A stretch of 64,000 bases of DNA from positions 1 to 64,000 of the forward strand of contig CAWCLF010000003.1 of assembly GCA_963796325.1 (NCBI GenBank). The letters run 5' to 3'. Below the pieces are notes generated by a model that searched no databases, was not told the origin of the DNA, and saw nothing but the letters and a program-made list of their open reading frames with translations. The position numbers were made by a program, and so were the translations under genes. Every line of letters begins with the position of its first letter. The stretch's first letter is position 1. This document shows positions 18,135 through 27,080 of the stretch, in pieces. The DNA is from CAVYGN01 sp963796325. GTDB lineage: Bacteria > Spirochaetota > Brevinematia > Brevinematales > JAOACQ01.

Positions 18135-19892
18135 ATGAAAGATAATAAGCAGACAGCCGAAAGCGCGTTTTTCAAGGAAATCTATCCGCAGGGCTTTATG
18201 CCCTACAGGATCAAGTGGTTCGATATCGTCATAGCCTCCGTTATTACCCTGATTGTTCTTATCCTCTATATAAGGACTCTCGCTCCCAGTGTTATTGCAG
18301 GTGACAGCGGGGAATTGACGACGGAGATCTACCAGATGGGGGCTCTTCATCCGCCAGGCTATCCGCTTTACGGGATACTGGGCAAGATCTTCACATTTAT
18401 TCCTGTCGGGGATATTGCTTACAGGGTCAACCTGTATGTAGCCGTCAGCGGCGCACTGGCGATCTTTTTATTTTACCTTGTCATGGTCAAGCTTCTCGGT
18501 TTCAACCGGGACAGCAACTCGATAAACCTGTCTGTTCATCTGCCGGCGGCAGCGACGGCTTTTATTTTCGCGTTTTCTTACGATTTCTGGCAGCAGACTT
18601 CGGCGAGCGGTAAATTTTATTCCCTTAATGTTCTTCTTGTGGCAGCCATGCTTTTCGTTATGCTGGTATGGTACGAGGAGATTATTTATTATAGAAAGGC
18701 TGAAAAAAATCATTTTGCCGAAAGGATGACCATATTCCTTGCGTTTTTAATGGGCCTTTCGCTGACCGATCACATGCTTCCCTTATGGTTTATCGTTGCA
18801 TACGTATTGTTCATGCTTCCGTTCGCCGTTTATATAACTGTAAAGGACGGATCGCTGAAATTCAAGAAGGAGTTCGGGGCAAGAACGCCGAGCATAGTGG
18901 TTCTCCTTGTGCTCTCGGTTGTAAGTATCGCCCTTCTTGTAAAATATGTGTTTAATATAAGGCTTATTTACGCATCGCATATGCCTTTAATAATGATCGG
19001 CTGGTTCCTGGTTCCGGCTTATCTTTCGATTTATACCCTGATAATCAAGGTCAGGAAGAGCTTCGGTTCGATGTATTCCTCCCTCCTGTTTTTCTTCTTC
19101 GTACTTGCGGGGATTTTCGGGCTTGTCCTTTTTTCAATATATGCGAACGGAAGCCAGATCATTCAGATAGCGCCTCAATACCAGATATACCTGTTCAGCA
19201 TAGATATGGTTGAAAACGGCATTCCCCAGTCGTACCCTATAGATCCGGTCCTGATAGTTCTCCTGGCTATAATTGTAATGGTGCTATTCTTTTACGGGAT
19301 ATATGACGGGACTGTCAAGAAATCCGATGTCGAATTCGGCCCCGCCGATAAATTCATGGAGATCCTGGCATACAGCGGATGGATGTTTATTTTTGCTATG
19401 ACGCTTTATATTTATCTTATGGTAAGGAATACCGCTCTTACTTCCCTTCCCGAACCCAGGCCTCAGAGCTGGGGCGATACAGTCACACTGGATATCCTGT
19501 TTAACCATATGTTCAGGAAGCAGTACGGCGGAAGAAATACCGACTATGCAAATTTAGGCGGGCAGATCCTTGCGGTCATAAAAGTTACCGTGATGCAGTT
19601 TAATTGGGCCGGTATAATTTTTGCCGTCATAGGATTTCTATATTTTCTCCTGGTGCGCGACAGCATATGGGCTGTTTATACTGCTGCGGCTTATCTTATA
19701 TCTTACGGGATGCTTATTTATTTCATCAACTTCCAGGTGGACCCTTCCACTATGTCGACTCAAAAGCAGTATTTTACTCAGCTCCATATGATAATCGCTC
19801 TTTATATGAGTTTCGGGTTCCAGTTCATACTGGACCTCGCGCAAAACAAGGTCAAGTGGAAGAACATGCTCTTTATTAAAAACAAGCCCTGA
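18135..19892 (+). CDS. DUF2723 family membrane protein, membrane half only
   Basis: The 585-residue polytopic protein shows the signature of DUF2723 (PF11028): YIRTLAPSV, GDSGELTTEIY, HPPGYPLYGILGKIF, VGDIAYRVNL in order. The family is thought to be GT-C type, possibly O-mannosyltransferase-like; the Asp in GDSGEL would be the catalytic acid. In most relatives the last helices run on into a large soluble domain, but this one stops after about 585 residues. The missing part resembles the two tandem genes at 8301-11967. The ATG at 18135 is preferred over one six bases earlier because AAAGG is then correctly spaced. Confidence 0.85.
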   Translation: MKDNKQTAESAFFKEIYPQGFMPYRIKWFDIVIASVITLIVLILYIRTLAPSVIAGDSGELTTEIYQMGALHPPGYPLYGILGKIFTFIPVGDIAYRVNLYVAVSGALAIFLFYLVMVKLLGFNRDSNSINLSVHLPAAATAFIFAFSYDFWQQTSASGKFYSLNVLLVAAMLFVMLVWYEEIIYYRKAEKNHFAERMTIFLAFLMGLSLTDHMLPLWFIVAYVLFMLPFAVYITVKDGSLKFKKEFGARTPSIVVLLVLSVVSIALLVKYVFNIRLIYASHMPLIMIGWFLVPAYLSIYTLIIKVRKSFGSMYSSLLFFFFVLAGIFGLVLFSIYANGSQIIQIAPQYQIYLFSIDMVENGIPQSYPIDPVLIVLLAIIVMVLFFYGIYDGTVKKSDVEFGPADKFMEILAYSGWMFIFAMTLYIYLMVRNTALTSLPEPRPQSWGDTVTLDILFNHMFRKQYGGRNTDYANLGGQILAVIKVTVMQFNWAGIIFAVIGFLYFLLVRDSIWAVYTAAAYLISYGMLIYFINFQVDPSTMSTQKQYFTQLHMIIALYMSFGFQFILDLAQNKVKWKNMLFIKNKP

Positions 19893-19985
19893 GCCGGCAT
19901 TATATTCCCTCTGTTATTACGGGGAAAGGCTCTTGCTCCGGGGATTGATGACTTCCTCGCACCGTTTCTGCATCTTTTCCTATAT

Positions 19986-20014
19986 TTGATTTTTTTACTC
20001 TTAATCATTAAATT
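19986..20014 (+). promoter_or_regulatory. Sigma-70 promoter of the nuclease-like gene
   Basis: TTGATT (19986-19991) and TAAATT (20009-20014) are 17 bases apart, about 30 bases before the start at 20045. Confidence 0.5.
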
Positions 20015-20044
20015 AAACTGTAACCTGGTTTTAAGGGAGTTTAA

Positions 20045-20584
20045 ATGTTTAAAAGATTAATTTTATATGCCTTATCGATTTTAAAGTTCAGCAGAAAGAA
20101 ATGGCAGACAATGAATATAGACAAGATGTTTTTCGAATCTCAGACAGACAGGTATTTTCTCATACTTAAAGCGGCCGGAAAGAATGTAAAAGACGAGAGC
20201 GTTTTTCTCACGATCGGCAATGTATTCGATGAGAACGTTTTTGCAAACCTTTTTTCGAGGGGTGAAAACACAAAAAGGCTTTTTGACCAGCTTGGCGTAA
20301 GGTTAAAAAAGATAAGGATTTTAAAAAAGGTTAATTCGCCGGATTCCGCTGAATGTGTTGTAAGATTGGGGCTCTATAATAAAACCCTGAAAATGTCGAC
20401 AGTTGACGCTGTAAGGATGGCTCTTGAGAACAATAAGAGCATTGAAGTGCTTCATGAAATGGTAAAGGCTGAAAAATTCGATCTCTCAGGGGCTGTAAAT
20501 ATGTCGAACAAGGTTATCAATAATGTCTTTTCGTCAAAATTCATCGAAAGGGATGTCTATAATAATAACGAGGTGATTATGTGA
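20045..20584 (+). CDS. Divergent bifunctional-nuclease (DUF151/BFN)-like protein
   Basis: The 179-residue protein has no recognised name but follows the shape of the BFN domain (PF02577). It has an N-terminal strand pair; VFLTIGNVFDENVFANLF, where BFN has LPIxIGxxEAxAI; a helix leading to LFDQLGVRLKKIRI, where BFN has LLxxLGxxVxxVxI; then ECVVRLGLYNKTLKMSTVDAV and RMALENNKSIEVLHEMV, matching the closing vDxRPSDAIALALRxxxPIyVxeeVL. The RPxTHDL helix start is not conserved, so catalysis is doubtful. The gene shares four bases with the next, so it is coupled to a secreted protein. Confidence 0.5.
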   Translation: MFKRLILYALSILKFSRKKWQTMNIDKMFFESQTDRYFLILKAAGKNVKDESVFLTIGNVFDENVFANLFSRGENTKRLFDQLGVRLKKIRILKKVNSPDSAECVVRLGLYNKTLKMSTVDAVRMALENNKSIEVLHEMVKAEKFDLSGAVNMSNKVINNVFSSKFIERDVYNNNEVIM

Positions 20585-22023
20585 GACGTCTGTCCGTCCT
20601 GCTTATTTTTATTATCTTGGAGACAGGTTTTTCCTACGGCGCCGAAATAGAGAAATATATCGTACCCTGTACATTCATGATTTTCGTTCCTTCTGTTGAA
20701 AACCTCGTTTCAACTTCCAAAAGCCTGATGAAGAGGTTTTATTCGCGTAATTATGAACAGATGATGCTGCAGATGAGTTCGGAATCTAAGAGCTCTTACG
20801 GCATCGATGTATTCGACCTCCCGGCCCTTGAAAAGGCTGGCGTGGATATTAAAAGCCCTCTCTGTTTTGTACATGTAACCAATGAAAGGGGCTATCTTCT
20901 CATTCCGGTAAAATCAAAAAAAGGGATCGACGCTTTTATTAAAAACAGTTTGAAAAATTACGGGCAGTACCGGTTTATCGGTAATTATATTGCCCTGTCG
21001 AAAGATAAAGAAGAACTCGACGGAATTGCAAAAGAAACCCTGGAAGAGAGGGAGGGATTCAATATTTCGGCAAAAAAATTGTCTTTTGCATGGGACAGGA
21101 ATTTCATCTGGATGGAGTCCAGCTTTATAAGCGGGGCTTCCTATTCCATAGGAGTGACTTCGAACTTGAAACTCCCTTACGGCTTTACCGCATTTACAAT
21201 CGATGTGACCGACAGGATGATTTCCGTTAAAAGCTTTGCCGGGATCCTGCCTTCAAAAGAAGTGCTCAACATGGTAAATTTAAGAAATGTTTCGATGGCC
21301 GAGAAATTCGACCTCCTGGATTATACGGTGGGCGATCCCGCGCTTGCCGGGCAGGTCTATCTCAATTTTCCCATGTTTTACAAATATTATACATATATAG
21401 ACAGCATCGATATACTCGGCATCAAATCCCTTGTATCAGAACTCAGGGATAAATATAAGGTATTCGTAGAAAGGGACCTTATTCAGAATACGGACGGAAG
21501 ATTCAAGATCGTTATCGATAAATTCGATACGTCTAAAAACGATTATGTGCTGTACGGATCGATCGGCATCAAGGACCCTAAAACCGCCGGATATTTTATG
21601 GATAGCCTGAAAAATGCGATCCTTCAGACCGACAACCAGCTGTTTACGTTCGATTTATTCACCAATCCGTTTTATCACTTCAAAAGCTCCGGTTATTCTT
21701 TGTTTTACGGCGTGATCGGGAACGATCTTTTCTTCTCGACCGATAAGGATGTTTTGACAAATCTGGTCAAGAATATTTTTGACAACAATATGGCTTCCGC
21801 TGATAAATATCCCGGCTTTTTCAAGGAAGCCAGGCAGAAAAAGGCCGCGGGCTTTTATTTTACGCTCGATGTGCAGAGCCTTTTCAACCAGGTAAAAACC
21901 GATGTGGATATCAATAAAGACATCCTGATCGGCTTTAAAGATATATATATATCCGGGTATCCGGACTCAGGCGCGAAAGCATACGGATGGAATTGCGCTT
22001 TCGATTTCAATTTTTATAAATAG
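20581..22023 (+). CDS. Secreted protein of unknown function (DUF3352-like architecture)
   Basis: The 480-residue protein has a signal peptide (1-20, cut after SYG) and a long all-alpha/beta exported part. Two halves each contain a segment resembling FMIFVPSVENL...SKSLMKRF and GYLLIPVKSKKGIDAFIKNSLKN. These look like the phosphate- or stress-sensor-type DUF3352 pattern in which a helix-bounded strand repeats, but I do not assign the family firmly. It starts with GTG (20581) overlapping the preceding stop (GTGA), after the site AACGAGG. A CheW gene follows 38 bases later. Confidence 0.6.
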   Translation: MRRLSVLLIFIILETGFSYGAEIEKYIVPCTFMIFVPSVENLVSTSKSLMKRFYSRNYEQMMLQMSSESKSSYGIDVFDLPALEKAGVDIKSPLCFVHVTNERGYLLIPVKSKKGIDAFIKNSLKNYGQYRFIGNYIALSKDKEELDGIAKETLEEREGFNISAKKLSFAWDRNFIWMESSFISGASYSIGVTSNLKLPYGFTAFTIDVTDRMISVKSFAGILPSKEVLNMVNLRNVSMAEKFDLLDYTVGDPALAGQVYLNFPMFYKYYTYIDSIDILGIKSLVSELRDKYKVFVERDLIQNTDGRFKIVIDKFDTSKNDYVLYGSIGIKDPKTAGYFMDSLKNAILQTDNQLFTFDLFTNPFYHFKSSGYSLFYGVIGNDLFFSTDKDVLTNLVKNIFDNNMASADKYPGFFKEARQKKAAGFYFTLDVQSLFNQVKTDVDINKDILIGFKDIYISGYPDSGAKAYGWNCAFDFNFYK

Positions 22024-22061
22024 GTTAATTTTATATCCCGGTTGACAAAGGGGGATTTTCA

Positions 22062-22553
22062 ATGGAAAAGCAGTATGTCAGTTTTGAAATTTCAAAAAAC
22101 AAGTATTGCGTGGACGTGATAGATATCAAGGAAGTGGTCAGGGAGGAGAATATTACAACCCTGCCGAACGCCCCATATTTTGTCGAAGGATTGACAAACC
22201 TGAGGGGTGTCGTGATACCCGTTATTTCCATCAGGAAGAAACTCGGCCTTACCGTGGAGGAAACGAAGACTGAGGAAGGAGCGGTCGTAATTGCTGCGTC
22301 CAAGACGAATAAATTGATGATCGTGAATATCGACGGAGTGCTCGTGGCTTTTTCAGTCGATGCGCTTGACAAAGTTTTTACAATTGATTCGTCGGATATA
22401 CAGACATCGGAAAAGGTTCTGGACAGTGCAATCGATAAGTCGCTTATCCAGGGTTTCGTTAAGGTTGATGACAGCCTTTACCTTATCCTGGATATTAAAA
22501 AGATGCTGGATTTCGATGAAAGATATTTTATCCAGAAAGAAGTGCTGGTATAA
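22062..22553 (+). CDS. cheW: CheW-like chemotaxis coupling protein
   Basis: CheW links chemoreceptors to the histidine kinase CheA. The 163-residue product is a single CheW domain: QYVSFEISKNKYCVDVIDIKEVV at the start, LPNAPYFVEGLTNLRGVVIPVISIRKKLGL, the classic N-LRG-x-I/V-P-V-I-D/S-L/I-R motif, and a closing LYLILDIKKML. The Shine-Dalgarno GGGGG is well placed. No receptor, CheA or CheY gene is near, so it is an isolated copy; it may serve a kinase encoded elsewhere or a twitching/Frz-type pathway. Confidence 0.9.
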   Translation: MEKQYVSFEISKNKYCVDVIDIKEVVREENITTLPNAPYFVEGLTNLRGVVIPVISIRKKLGLTVEETKTEEGAVVIAASKTNKLMIVNIDGVLVAFSVDALDKVFTIDSSDIQTSEKVLDSAIDKSLIQGFVKVDDSLYLILDIKKMLDFDERYFIQKEVLV

Positions 22554-22623
22554 TTTAAAGAAAGTAAATAACAAAATAAGAGTTGTTTTTTTTTGGAAAT
22601 TATGCTACCATCATTTACGCATT

Positions 22624-22652
22624 TTGACTATTTACTATTAATGCTTTAATAT
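22624..22652 (+). promoter_or_regulatory. Sigma-70 promoter of the OmpL47-like gene
   Basis: TTGACT (22624-22629) and TAATAT (22647-22652) are separated by 17 bases, about 60 bases before the start; the leader includes a strong AGGAGGGAA site. Confidence 0.6.
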
Positions 22653-22712
22653 TTAAGAATATTTTATCAACTAATCGCCGGGTTTTATAATAATTTAATA
22701 GGAGGGAATACT

Positions 22713-23729
22713 ATGTGTAAAATCAGATTGCTGGCAGTTGTTTTTTTGTGCGCAGGGATTGTTACTGCCTATGCGCAGACGACTACCGCCCCTGACCAGG
22801 GTACGAATGTAAATGCGACAATGTCTACTAACGCTGCATCGACAAACGCTGAAGCTGTTTCGAATCAGGTGACAAGTGAAAAAGAAGTCGTTGCAACCCA
22901 GGGACTTGTTTACAACGACGGTACCATGGATTATGTTTCGCCTGATATCAAATTTAAAATCGATGCCAAAGACGACCAGGGATCGGGTATCAAGTCCGTA
23001 TTTGTGATGATTGACGATTCACAGTTCGGTATCTATGAAAATCCGATAGGGTTTTTTACCGACGGTAAGCATATGATCGCTTATAAAGCCGAAAATAATG
23101 TCGGAAATGTATCGCCGATCAAGTATTATGAATTCATTCTCGATAAGACCCCGCCTAAGGTAAACCTTTCGAGCGATAAGAAGGTCGTAATGATCAAGGA
23201 TATCGCTTATGTAAGTTCGAATGTCAATTTCGGCATCTATGCTGAAGACGACTATTCGGGTGTAAAAGCCATTCAGTACAAGATGGACGATGCGGCCAGT
23301 TTATCTGCCTATGACAAGCCCTTCATGCCGATCGTAGCCGACGGTCTCCACAAGGTTACTTATAATGCTGCCGACAATGTCGGGAACGCCAGCCAGGATA
23401 TGACTTATATGTTTTACATGGTTCTGAACCCTCCTACAATAGATTTTTCAGTCGATCCTGTATTTGTAACGAACGGCAACAAGTATATTTCGCCTGCTAC
23501 CCAGATCAAGATTATTGCCACAGATCCTGAGGTGCCAGTTGCGAATATCAGCTACACGATCGACGACGGCCAGGCTCTCGATTACCAGAGCCCGATCAAG
23601 CTCAAAGCCGGTTCTCATACGATCAAAGCCAAGGCGATCGATCTTGTCGGCAATGCTAGCATTGAAACCAATATTACATTAATTGTAGACGCTACTATTC
23701 CTGAAGCCGAGCTGACGCCTACAAAATAG
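22713..23729 (+). CDS. Secreted protein with three OmpL47-type Ig/beta modules
   Basis: The 338-residue product has a signal peptide (1-21, cleaved after AYA), a low-complexity Thr/Asn/Ala linker (22-60), then three modules of about 90 residues. Each reads YVS..I.F.I.A.D..SG+K...Y.ID...F..Y..P......G.H...Y.A.DNVGN, the pattern of OmpL47-type domains of spirochaetal outer-membrane proteins. The modules are joined by DKTPPKVNLS and LNPPTIDFS. It is probably an abundant periplasmic or surface protein: the Shine-Dalgarno is strong, the promoter good and a clean terminator follows. Confidence 0.8.
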   Translation: MCKIRLLAVVFLCAGIVTAYAQTTTAPDQGTNVNATMSTNAASTNAEAVSNQVTSEKEVVATQGLVYNDGTMDYVSPDIKFKIDAKDDQGSGIKSVFVMIDDSQFGIYENPIGFFTDGKHMIAYKAENNVGNVSPIKYYEFILDKTPPKVNLSSDKKVVMIKDIAYVSSNVNFGIYAEDDYSGVKAIQYKMDDAASLSAYDKPFMPIVADGLHKVTYNAADNVGNASQDMTYMFYMVLNPPTIDFSVDPVFVTNGNKYISPATQIKIIATDPEVPVANISYTIDDGQALDYQSPIKLKAGSHTIKAKAIDLVGNASIETNITLIVDATIPEAELTPTK

Positions 23730-23752
23730 TACAACGAATTATATTTGAGATA

Positions 23753-23786
23753 AACCCGTCCTTCGCCAGAAGGGCGGGTTTTTTAT
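23753..23786 (+). terminator. Rho-independent terminator after the OmpL47-like gene
   Basis: A 12-bp stem, AACCCGTCCTTC against GAAGGGCGGGTT with a single G-T wobble and a short loop, is followed by TTTTTATT. Confidence 0.9.
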
Positions 23787-23810
23787 TGGTGCGCGGGTTT
23801 CACGTAACAC

Positions 23811-24905
23811 TTAAAACATTACACCCGCGAAAATTCCGGGCCATAATGTGCCGCCGTTTGCAAAAGTCTTGCTTGCATTATAGATCGGGGTAACATTCAC
23901 CGGATTTCTACCCCAGCAGTAGTAGTAGTTCAGCGAGACGCCTGCTATTACGGACAGATGGTCGAATATGTCGATTCCGGCGTATATTCTGATCTTTGCC
24001 AGAATGTCCCGGCCGTCCCATGCTGCGATACGGCTGACAGCGGAGTCGATAATTTCCATGTTTATATAGAAAGGATCGGCGGGAATATGCACGCCCAGGC
24101 CGAGGCCGTATGTCCAGTATGTCTCTTTATAATCGATACCGGCAGTATAAATATTATAAACTAATTTGGAACCGTTGATCAGGGCTATGTTGCCGAAGCC
24201 GGTTTCATCCGCATAGAGCTGGGCATGCGTCTGCCCGTTGCCGGCCACGATGCTTACAAGGCCTATCGGTATTCCGTCAATATCGTCAGCATAGTTTACC
24301 AGGCCTATCTGGAAGCCGCTGGTGTTTCCGGCAATATTGACAAGTCCTGCCTGGAATCCGCTGAAATTACCGCCGTCGAAATTTAAAAGACCGGCCTGGA
24401 ATCCTTTGAAACTTCCTAAATTGATATCCACAAGTCCTGCCTGGAAGCCGTCAAAGTTACCGGCGACAATATTCAGCAGGCCCGCCTGGGCCTTTAAGAA
24501 ATTTCCGCCTACATAATTCGCCAGGCTGAATTGTCCGCCTCTAAAATCATTTCCCGTATATGCCGCCAGGGAAAACTGCATGCCGGTGAAATTATTGCCG
24601 GTAAATCCTAAAAGCGATAAGTCAAGACCCGTGGCATCCTCGCCGGTCAGGTTGACAAATCCCAATGAGAAACCATTGAGTATATCGCAGTATCCGGCTC
24701 CGATATTAATCTGTACATTGTCGATTGTTCTGGTCCCTGTTCCCAATACCGGAAAAATCGTCAGGCTGAAAGGAACAACGATATAGTTTGACCGGTTTTG
24801 CTGTTCAGCGGCTGCCGAGTTTGTTCCTGCGAACAATAGTCCTGCAGACAGCAATCCTGCCGTTAAAAAACAAGCCGCCGGCATGAATAATAGAATCCTT
24901 TTCAT
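23811..24905 (-). CDS. Secreted surface-repeat (LA_2272-like) barrel protein
   Basis: The 364-residue product has a signal peptide (about 1-27 from the start at 24905, which follows AAAGGAG). It then carries a run of tandem repeats of the form GFQAGLVNI-x(5-8)-GFQ, preceded by LSLLGFTGNNFTGMQFSLAAYTG-type units. It closes with an outer-membrane-type strand block ending in the aromatic FAGVMF. The repeat and C-terminal domains match the last 300 residues of the neighbouring caspase-fused gene, and the two share a promoter-like motif. It looks like an outer-membrane, surface-exposed protein. It could be the stand-alone form of the caspase partner. Repeat naming is from memory. Confidence 0.75.
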   Translation of the reverse strand: MKRILLFMPAACFLTAGLLSAGLLFAGTNSAAAEQQNRSNYIVVPFSLTIFPVLGTGTRTIDNVQINIGAGYCDILNGFSLGFVNLTGEDATGLDLSLLGFTGNNFTGMQFSLAAYTGNDFRGGQFSLANYVGGNFLKAQAGLLNIVAGNFDGFQAGLVDINLGSFKGFQAGLLNFDGGNFSGFQAGLVNIAGNTSGFQIGLVNYADDIDGIPIGLVSIVAGNGQTHAQLYADETGFGNIALINGSKLVYNIYTAGIDYKETYWTYGLGLGVHIPADPFYINMEIIDSAVSRIAAWDGRDILAKIRIYAGIDIFDHLSVIAGVSLNYYYCWGRNPVNVTPIYNASKTFANGGTLWPGIFAGVMF

Positions 24906-24934
24906 ACATATTCTCCTTTTAGATCGATAATATT

Positions 24935-24963
24935 TAAACACTTGAAAATTGAGAATATGTTAC
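24935..24963 (-). promoter_or_regulatory. Candidate ECF promoter upstream of the barrel gene
   Basis: On the minus strand GTAACATATT begins at 24963 and GTGTTTA lies at 24941-24935. The same two blocks, with spacing differing by one base, precede the ECF sigma gene at 28430-28403 (GTGACACATT and GTGTTTA). The motif is not sigma-70-like; it resembles a -35/-10 pair for a group IV sigma factor. Confidence 0.5.
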
Positions 24964-25008
24964 TTTTTTTGATTTTTTTGGGGAGGAATCCGGAACGGTC
25001 AGGGTATT

Positions 25009-27078
25009 CTAAAATTCCAGACCGGCAAATATTCCCGGCCAGAATTTGAGATTGCTGTTATATAATACATTGAGATTGTATAACGAATTAATATCAGGAG
25101 CCCGGTCATCCACTTTAAGATAACAATTAATTGAAATTCCAGTAATAAGCGAAAGCCGGCCAACTATTATGAAGCTTGCATAGACTCTTAGCTGGGCCAG
25201 GACGTCATTAGCATTCAAGGCTTTAATTGAACTGACGGCGGAATCCATTATTTCAACGTTTATAAAGAATTGATCTACAGGAAGCCGGACACCCAGGCCG
25301 AGGCCGGCAGACCATAAGCTGCCGTTTGCATCGATTCCCGCCTTGTATATGTTATAGACCGTTTTAGATCCGTTGACGAATGCAGCGTTTAAAAATCCCG
25401 TCTCATCCGCCCAGACTTGTGCATGCGTCTGCCCGTTAGATAAAACAATGCTGACAAGCCCTATCGATTCGCCATCCATCCCGGTGGAAAAATTGATCAG
25501 CCCGAACTGCAAACCCTTTGATTCATTGTTTATATTGAGAAGTCCTATCTCCAGGCCGTTAAATGAAGATGTATCAATGTCGGCAATTCCGGCCTGGAAG
25601 CCCGAAAAATTGTTCCCTATGATGTTTACAAGGCCCATTTGAAAGCCGTTGAAATTATTAACATCGATATTGACGAGCCCCGACTGAAACATATCGAAAT
25701 CATTCGCTACAATATTTAACAGCGAAAACTGGCCCCCTTTAAAATCATGCCCCGTGAAGGTCGCAAGCGAGCCTTCGATCCCGTTAAAATCATGGCCGGT
25801 ATAACTGGCCAGTGACAGGTCCAGGTATGCCGCATCCTCTCCCGCAATATTCACAAACCCGATGGATGCTCCATCGAGCCTGTCGCAGTATCCCCCGCCC
25901 ATATTCAACTCTAAATTGACGATTGTTTTAATATTGGTGTTTATCAGCGGATATATCGAGAAAACGAACGGGACAGTGATATACTGGTTCGTTTGATTTA
26001 TAGATTCTTTTCCGCGCAGAGATGTCTTTTCAGCAGCCGTTTCTTCGAGCAGGCTTTTTGAGAAAACACCCTTTTCGTCCTCGCTGATTGTTATTTCTCC
26101 CTGGTATGCCTTTCTGCCGATTTCCACTTCTATTTTATAGGAACCGGGTTCCATCCCAAGTTCCACGGTGCTGCCTTCAGCCTTGTTGATCTCGGCTATA
26201 AGGATGCCCGAATCGTCGCGTATGCTGAGCCTGCCGGAAATGTCCGGCGCCAGTTTCAGCAAGGCTGTCGTCCTGCGGAGATCGGTCAATACGACATCAC
26301 CAGAGCCGTTCATCCTTATGTCGTAGCTTGGGTGCTGGGCCCCGCCGAGAGTTTTTTCCGTTTTCGCCAGGGTTTCCCGGTAGGCATACTGGTATGCCTG
26401 GTTCAGCGTAACGGTTTTATTGCCCCCTGTATCGGCGGCGCCCCTGAGCCCTGATAAGAGGGAATATGTAAAATAAGAGCCCTTCAGGCTGTCTGACTCC
26501 TGGGACACTTCATCGAAAGAACTGGAGGTTAAAATCGCGTAGCCTTCCATTTTTATCGAATTGTCCATTAAAAATGCCGGCTGCCTTGTGCCTCCCTTAA
26601 GCTTCGTAAGGGCCCCCGAAGAGCAGGAATCGAGTATCACGACGCGCATATCGACAGGCATATTCCTGATTTCATCTTTTAAGTCTTTGTATGAAAATTT
26701 ATCTTTCGAGACCAGCAGGCCTTCTTCATCGGAATGCCCCGAATAATAAAAAATCAGCTCCAGCCTTGAATACCTGCTTCTAAGAGTTCCAAGCTCCTTC
26801 CTAAGCGCGTTTAGCTTGCCCTTGAGTTCTTCAAGGGACGGCTCAACGAGGAAAATATCATCCTGTTCTTTTATTCCTCCCATTTCCATGAATAGCCTTG
26901 ATACGGACTGGGCGTCGCGCACGGCATAGCGCAGGGGCTCAAGTTCGGGACCGCCGTTGTTAGCGCCGACAAAAAAGCCGAACCTCCGCAGTGATGTATC
27001 GTTTCCCTGTAATCCGAACGCCTGCGGAAGGACTGTCAGGTTTATTAACAGGATCAAAAAATAAATCCGTATTTTCAT
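25009..27078 (-). CDS. Exported caspase-family protease fused to an LA_2272-like surface-repeat domain
   Basis: The 689-residue protein is a chimera. Residues 1-22 are a signal peptide. Residues 30-275 are a caspase-like (peptidase C14) domain with catalytic His115 in YYSGHSDEEG and Cys152 in ILDSCSSGAL; ALTSSS and the surrounding segments are also family-like. A short beta module (about 285-340, LKLAPDISGRLSI...GSYKIEVEIG, PEGA-like) follows. From about 370 come surface repeats (GFQMGLVNI, GFQAGIADI, GLEIGLLNI, GLQFGLINF) and a closing barrel-like block ending FAGLEF. It is encoded two bases after the anti-sigma gene, so it is part of the ECF operon. Secretion of an active caspase to the envelope is inferred from the signal peptide. 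Confidence 0.85.
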   Translation of the reverse strand: MKIRIYFLILLINLTVLPQAFGLQGNDTSLRRFGFFVGANNGGPELEPLRYAVRDAQSVSRLFMEMGGIKEQDDIFLVEPSLEELKGKLNALRKELGTLRSRYSRLELIFYYSGHSDEEGLLVSKDKFSYKDLKDEIRNMPVDMRVVILDSCSSGALTKLKGGTRQPAFLMDNSIKMEGYAILTSSSFDEVSQESDSLKGSYFTYSLLSGLRGAADTGGNKTVTLNQAYQYAYRETLAKTEKTLGGAQHPSYDIRMNGSGDVVLTDLRRTTALLKLAPDISGRLSIRDDSGILIAEINKAEGSTVELGMEPGSYKIEVEIGRKAYQGEITISEDEKGVFSKSLLEETAAEKTSLRGKESINQTNQYITVPFVFSIYPLINTNIKTIVNLELNMGGGYCDRLDGASIGFVNIAGEDAAYLDLSLASYTGHDFNGIEGSLATFTGHDFKGGQFSLLNIVANDFDMFQSGLVNIDVNNFNGFQMGLVNIIGNNFSGFQAGIADIDTSSFNGLEIGLLNINNESKGLQFGLINFSTGMDGESIGLVSIVLSNGQTHAQVWADETGFLNAAFVNGSKTVYNIYKAGIDANGSLWSAGLGLGVRLPVDQFFINVEIMDSAVSSIKALNANDVLAQLRVYASFIIVGRLSLITGISINCYLKVDDRAPDINSLYNLNVLYNSNLKFWPGIFAGLEF

Positions 27079-27080
27079 TT

